This document shows, one piece after another, positions 6,901 through 9,041 of a stretch of DNA of 9,041 nucleotides. The notes below the pieces were generated by a model. That model made no database searches. It had not been told where the DNA came from and was given only the letters and a program-made list of their open reading frames with translations. The position numbers and the translations under genes are program-made. Every line of letters starts with the position of its first letter. The first letter of the stretch is position 1. Origin of the DNA: Bacilli bacterium (lineage in GTDB: Bacteria > Bacillota_I > Bacilli_A > RF39 > UBA660); contig CAAENH010000045.1 of assembly GCA_900757295.1 (NCBI GenBank), positions 1 to 9,041 of the forward strand. The letters run 5' to 3'.

Positions 6901-7443
6901 CAAATTAGAGATTAATTCATCTTTTTTCATAGTAGAATAACCTTTTAAGCCTTGTTCTTTAGCAACAGCTTTTAATTCAGCTAAAGTCATTTTACTATAA
7001 TCTTTTTTTTCAGCAACTTCTTCTTTTTTAGTTTCTACTTCTTTTTTTGTTTCAGCTTTATTTGTAGAAGTAGTTTTAACTTTTTCACCACTTAAAGCAG
7101 ACTTAGCAATATTTACTAAATCACTGAATGCAGCAGGACTATCAATAGCTAATTCAGCTAACATTTTTCTATTTACTGTAACACCCGCAATATTTAGTCC
7201 ATTAATGAATTTAGAATAACTAATTTCATTTTCTCTACATGCAGCATTTATACGAGTAATCCATAATTTTCTAAAATTACGTTTATTTTGTTTTCTATCT
7301 CTATATGCATATGCACCACTATGGAATAATTGTTCTTGAGCAGTTTTATATAATCTATGTTTACTACCAAAATATCCCTTTGCTTGTTTTAATACTTTTC
7401 TTCTTCTGTTTTTAGAAACAGTTCCACCTTTAACTCTTGTCAT
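6895..7443 (-). CDS. rplT: Ribosomal protein bL20 with a C-terminal Rho_N/SAP-like extension
   Basis: bL20 binds 23S rRNA early in large-subunit assembly and, in Firmicutes, represses its own operon by binding the infC leader. Residues 1-118 are ordinary L20: basic N-terminal helix ([19 protein letters not shown]), [20 protein letters not shown] at about 47-66, and the globular end NRKMLAELA...[12 protein letters not shown]. The usual length is about 117-120, but this protein has 182. The extra part is a Lys/Glu/Thr-rich linker (about 120-148) and a compact helical module (about 149-182) with [18 protein letters not shown] then [14 protein letters not shown]. That is the pattern of the Rho N-terminal (Rho_N, SAP-like) nucleic-acid-binding fold. 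No frameshift or stop separates the two parts. The start has GGGGTG (7456-7451) upstream. The gene is last in the operon, 16 bases after rpmI. Confidence 0.96.
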   Translation of the reverse strand: MTRVKGGTVSKNRRRKVLKQAKGYFGSKHRLYKTAQEQLFHSGAYAYRDRKQNKRNFRKLWITRINAACRENEISYSKFINGLNIAGVTVNRKMLAELAIDSPAAFSDLVNIAKSALSGEKVKTTSTNKAETKKEVETKKEEVAEKKDYSKMTLAELKAVAKEQGLKGYSTMKKDELISNLK

Positions 7444-7459
7444 TCTTCTTCACCCCAAA

Positions 7460-7657
7460 CTATATAACAGATTTTAATCTGCTTAAGTCTCCTTTACTAA
7501 CAGTACCTTGTTTTCTTCTTTGTCTAACAGCCTTAGATGAATCTTTAGCAGTCTTATGATTTCCATTAGACTTTTTATAACTAAAAGTTCCACCTGGTCT
7601 TTTATTAATAACTTTTTTAGTTGCTTTATGAGTTTTTTGTTTTGGTCCCTTTGCCAT
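7460..7657 (-). CDS. rpmI: Ribosomal protein bL35
   Basis: A small (65 residues) very basic large-subunit protein. The family pattern is visible, although the middle is divergent: KQKTHKATKK near the N-terminus, an internal GTFSYKKSNGNHK segment, and the C-terminal QRRKQGTVSKGDLSRLK that matches the usual end of L35. Position between infC and rplT is the standard order in bacteria and confirms the assignment. The ATG at 7657 follows an AAGGAAGG site. Gaps to infC (15 bases) and rplT (16 bases) indicate one transcript. Confidence 0.95.
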   Translation of the reverse strand: MAKGPKQKTHKATKKVINKRPGGTFSYKKSNGNHKTAKDSSKAVRQRRKQGTVSKGDLSRLKSVI

Positions 7658-7672
7658 AATTAACTTCCTTCC

Positions 7673-8197
7673 TTATTTTTTAGGTGTTAGTAACATAAAC
7701 ATGTTACGTCCTTCTTGCTTTGGCTTTTGTTCTATATCACTATATTCAGCCAAGCTTTCAGCAAATTTTAATAACATTTCTTTACCAAGTTCTGGATGTG
7801 CCATTTGACGTCCTTTGAATCTTAATGAAGCTTTAATCTTATGTCCTTTTTGTAAATATCCTATAGCATTCTTTTTACGAGTATCAAAATCATGAATATC
7901 AGTAGCAATAGTAAAACGATATTCTTTAATTTCTTTATTACTCTCTCTTTGCTTCTTTTGTTGTTCTTTAACTTTTTTTTGCTTTTCATAACGATATTTA
8001 TTATAATCCATTATTTTGCCAACAGCATGATCATTACTAGCATTCATTAAAACTAAATCTAAACCAGCATAATTGGCTAAAGTTAAAGCATCTTTGATAT
8101 TTTTCATTCCCATTTGCTCGCCATTTGGCCCAATTACCATTAATTGTTCAACTTTAATATTTTCATTGATTGGTAAATCATCTTTTTTATTTGCTAT
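7673..8197 (-). CDS. infC: Translation initiation factor IF-3, apparent AUA start
   Basis: IF-3 binds the 30S subunit, keeps subunits apart and proofreads start codon choice. From the proposed start it has 174 residues, a normal length. The N-domain (about 8-78) includes DLPINENIKVEQLMVIG, then the linker signature KIMDYNKYRYEKQKK, then the C-domain (about 85-174) with DFDTRKKNAIGYLQKG, LRFKGRQMAHPELG and EGRNMFMLLTPKK. No ATG, GTG or TTG is suitably placed: the in-frame GTG at 8242 lies in the regulatory leader and codes unrelated residues, and the first in-frame ATG would delete the conserved N-terminal strand. The ATA at 8197-8195 lies 7 bases after a strong GGAGGTG (8211-8205) and gives the expected short N-terminus. 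infC is known to use AUU in E. coli and some bacilli. The usual PPV motif before the linker signature is replaced by DHAV. Confidence 0.95.
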   Translation of the reverse strand: MANKKDDLPINENIKVEQLMVIGPNGEQMGMKNIKDALTLANYAGLDLVLMNASNDHAVGKIMDYNKYRYEKQKKVKEQQKKQRESNKEIKEYRFTIATDIHDFDTRKKNAIGYLQKGHKIKASLRFKGRQMAHPELGKEMLLKFAESLAEYSDIEQKPKQEGRNMFMLLTPKK

Positions 8198-8211
8198 TTT
8201 AACACACCTCC
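8195..8211 (-). promoter_or_regulatory. infC ribosome binding site and non-canonical AUA start
   Basis: GGAGGTG (8211-8205), a 7-base spacer TGTTAAA and ATA (8197-8195). The strength and spacing of the site point to initiation on the ATA. A rare start that IF-3 itself discriminates against would give negative autoregulation, as known for AUU starts of infC. Confidence 0.7.
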
Positions 8212-8218
8212 ACAAATT

Positions 8219-8244
8219 AAAAAGCAGATACAACGTATCCACTT
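8219..8244 (-). terminator. Attenuator hairpin of the L20 leader
   Basis: AAGTGGATAC (8244-8235), loop GTT, GTATCTGCTT (8231-8222), running into five T (8223-8219). The stem is 10 bp with two wobble pairs. It lies 22 bases ahead of the infC start and would stop transcription when the competing long-range pairing with 8318-8311 does not form. Confidence 0.82.
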
Positions 8245-8338
8245 AAAAGCATAAAAATTATATTTAATAACTCTTGGCTTTTTACCTATTGCTTAAGCAA
8301 TCAGGTGGATGTGGATACATCTCTTTCCTTTTTATAAC
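8219..8338 (-). promoter_or_regulatory. L20-type leader RNA controlling infC-rpmI-rplT
   Basis: The transcript between the promoter and infC carries the recognisable L20 leader of Firmicutes, in which L20 binding causes premature termination. Seen in order on the minus strand: GTATCCAC (8318-8311); a stem ACCT-G-ATTGC / GCAAT-AGGT with a UUAA loop and one bulged G (8306-8284); a conserved AAAAAGCCAAGAGT stretch (8283-8270 approximately); then GTGGATAC (8242-8235). The first and last elements are exact complements and can pair over 8-10 bp. The last element is also the left arm of the terminator, so the two folds exclude each other. The family identification rests on remembered consensus. The pairings themselves can be read from the sequence. 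Confidence 0.88.
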
Positions 8339-8344
8339 AAATAA

Positions 8345-8373
8345 ATTATATATCATTATCATATGTTTGTCAA
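8345..8373 (-). promoter_or_regulatory. Consensus sigma-A promoter of the infC operon
   Basis: TTGACA (8373-8368), 17-base spacer, TATAAT (8350-8345): a perfect match. Transcription should start near 8338, at the beginning of the L20 leader. The -35 box starts only 6 bases after the stop codon of the upstream small gene, and no terminator is visible between them. Confidence 0.93.
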
Positions 8374-8379
8374 ATAATT

Positions 8380-8655
8380 TTAATAACAATCGTACATTTC
8401 TTCTAAATAATTCATATCTTCTGCTGCTAATTCTAAATACTTATAATTATACTTTTCATTTAAAATAATATATCTTCTTATAAAATCATCATACTCTATA
8501 ATAAATAAATCTATATAATCATTTAATAAATCTTCAATAAAATCACAATTTTCCTTTTGCAAAAATATAATAATTTTAGCCATATTTTCTTTATTTAATT
8601 TAGCTAGAACTTCACTATCATATTTGGATACTATATCTTCAATATTTTCTAACAT
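8380..8655 (-). CDS. Small acidic protein of unknown function, coupled to the upstream repeat-protein gene
   Basis: A 91-residue acidic protein, probably all helical (MLENIEDIVSKYDSEVL..., later LAAEDMNYLEEMYDCY), with no signal peptide, no membrane segment and no family I can name. The ATG at 8655 has AAGGTG (8669-8664) 8 bases ahead, and the start overlaps the stop of the upstream gene by 7 bases (ATGTTAG), implying co-transcription and translational coupling. The hydrophobic spacing, with Leu/Ile every 3-4 residues around NMAKIIIFLQKENCDFIEDLL, resembles the helical repeats of its neighbour, so it could be a detached or partner segment of that protein. That is inference. The TAA stop ends next to the infC promoter. 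With a good ribosome binding site and the overlap I regard it as a real gene. Confidence 0.7.
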   Translation of the reverse strand: MLENIEDIVSKYDSEVLAKLNKENMAKIIIFLQKENCDFIEDLLNDYIDLFIIEYDDFIRRYIILNEKYNYKYLELAAEDMNYLEEMYDCY

Positions 8656-9041
8656 CTTTTTAACACCTTACTATCTAGATTTTTAATATCTATATTATAT
8701 TTATTCTTTAAAGTAGCAGTACTAGCATTTAATATTGGATTTAATTTATTATCTATAACTAAATCTATATTATTGGCTATCAGATACTCTATTAATTTTT
8801 TTAATACGTTTGTATTTTTTCTAATACAAGATATAGTTATATAACTATCTATATTATACTCTTTAAATAATTCAATAGTATCCTGTATTCTTTCAAATTT
8901 AAAGAAAAAAATAGTTGTTTTTAATAAATGAGCATACTTTTCTTCTTTTAATATATCTGATTCTAAAATTTGCTTTATTTTTTTGACATTACTACTCCAG
9001 ATACTGGATGTTAACAATGGTTGATATTTCGGGCCATTCCA
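8649..9041 (-). CDS. C-terminal part of a helical-repeat (mTERF-like) protein, runs off right edge
   Basis: Although a TTG at 9017 could serve as a start, the frame stays open to base 9041 and reads WNGPKYQP before it. There is no ribosome binding site ahead of the TTG, so this is best treated as the 3' end of a larger gene entering from the right; 130 residues are visible. The sequence falls into repeats of about 30 residues: LLTSSIWSSNVKKIKQILES, then LLKTTIFFFKFERIQDTIEL, then TISCIRKNTNVLKKLIEYLI, then PILNASTATLKNKYNI. The phasing (Leu/Pro at the start, Ile in the middle, then KLIEYL and a turn ending NID) resembles the mTERF family of helical nucleic-acid-binding repeats. No named family can be assigned with confidence. 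The TAG stop overlaps the start of the next gene. Confidence 0.7.
   Translation of the reverse strand, partial: WNGPKYQPLLTSSIWSSNVKKIKQILESDILKEEKYAHLLKTTIFFFKFERIQDTIELFKEYNIDSYITISCIRKNTNVLKKLIEYLIANNIDLVIDNKLNPILNASTATLKNKYNIDIKNLDSKVLKRC

Noticed and set aside
8198..8242. infC extension starting at GTG 8242
   Set aside because: These bases form the attenuator hairpin and ribosome binding site of infC, and the encoded residues have no counterpart in IF-3.
8288..8301. ATTGCTTAAGCAAT palindrome as a possible operator or terminator
   Set aside because: It is the apical stem of the L20 leader binding element, flanked by ACCT/AGGT pairing, and has no T-run at its end.
8274..8468. Plus-strand open frame of 64 codons across the infC leader
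   Set aside because: It covers the L20 leader, the consensus infC promoter and the end of the upstream gene on the opposite strand, so the frame is accidental.
8649..9017. Complete 122-residue gene starting at TTG 9017
   Set aside because: The frame is open to the window edge, there is no ribosome binding site before the TTG, and the repeat pattern seems to begin before it; it is better read as a partial gene.
8380..9041. Toxin-antitoxin pair
   Set aside because: Overlap and small size are suggestive, but neither protein shows a toxin fold or DNA-binding antitoxin motif, and the first gene is a fragment of a larger repeat protein.

Overview
The window looks like chromosomal DNA of a very AT-rich, low-GC member of the Bacillota (Bacilli-like). 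Three things point there: the ftsA-ftsZ-...-spoIIGA neighbourhood, an infC-rpmI-rplT operon with a Firmicutes-type L20 leader, and strong AGGAGG/AGGTGAT ribosome binding sites. The spoIIGA start means the lineage carries, or recently carried, endospore-formation genes. A finer placement (for example among uncultured gut Bacilli) is only a guess. Every gene supported here lies on the minus strand, so the transcription order runs from high to low coordinates.

Right end (9041-8380): the C-terminal part of a helical-repeat protein (mTERF-like spacing) that enters from outside the window, overlapping a 91-residue orphan by 7 bp. Next (8373-6874) comes the translation operon: a consensus sigma-A promoter, an L20-type leader with mutually exclusive attenuator and antiterminator pairings, infC with an apparent AUA start, rpmI, an rplT extended at its C-terminus by a Lys/Glu linker and a Rho_N/SAP-like domain, and a strong terminator.

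Middle (6872-5652): a single-gene unit with its own near-consensus promoter and terminator. It encodes an acidic 377-residue protein of unknown function carrying an in-frame 9-nt tandem repeat (VKD x4).

Left two thirds (5625-265): cell division and envelope genes. ftsA-ftsZ are driven by a perfect TTGACA-N17-TATAAT promoter and end at a hairpin built into the ftsZ stop region. murG-divIB-queH-membrane protein follow as a tight second cluster closed by a perfect 18-bp palindromic terminator. The first 80 codons of spoIIGA run off the left edge. FtsA anchors FtsZ to the membrane, DivIB joins the divisome, MurG makes lipid II, and SpoIIGA would activate sigma-E at the asymmetric septum, so the region links division, wall synthesis and sporulation. 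QueH (tRNA queuosine) is the metabolic outsider.

There is no gene-free stretch over 300 bases. I found no tRNA, rRNA, CRISPR array, insertion sequence or phage gene. The points most worth a second look are the L20 extension, the AUA start of infC, the orphan with the repeat, the helical-repeat gene pair at the right edge, and the altered division-cluster order.
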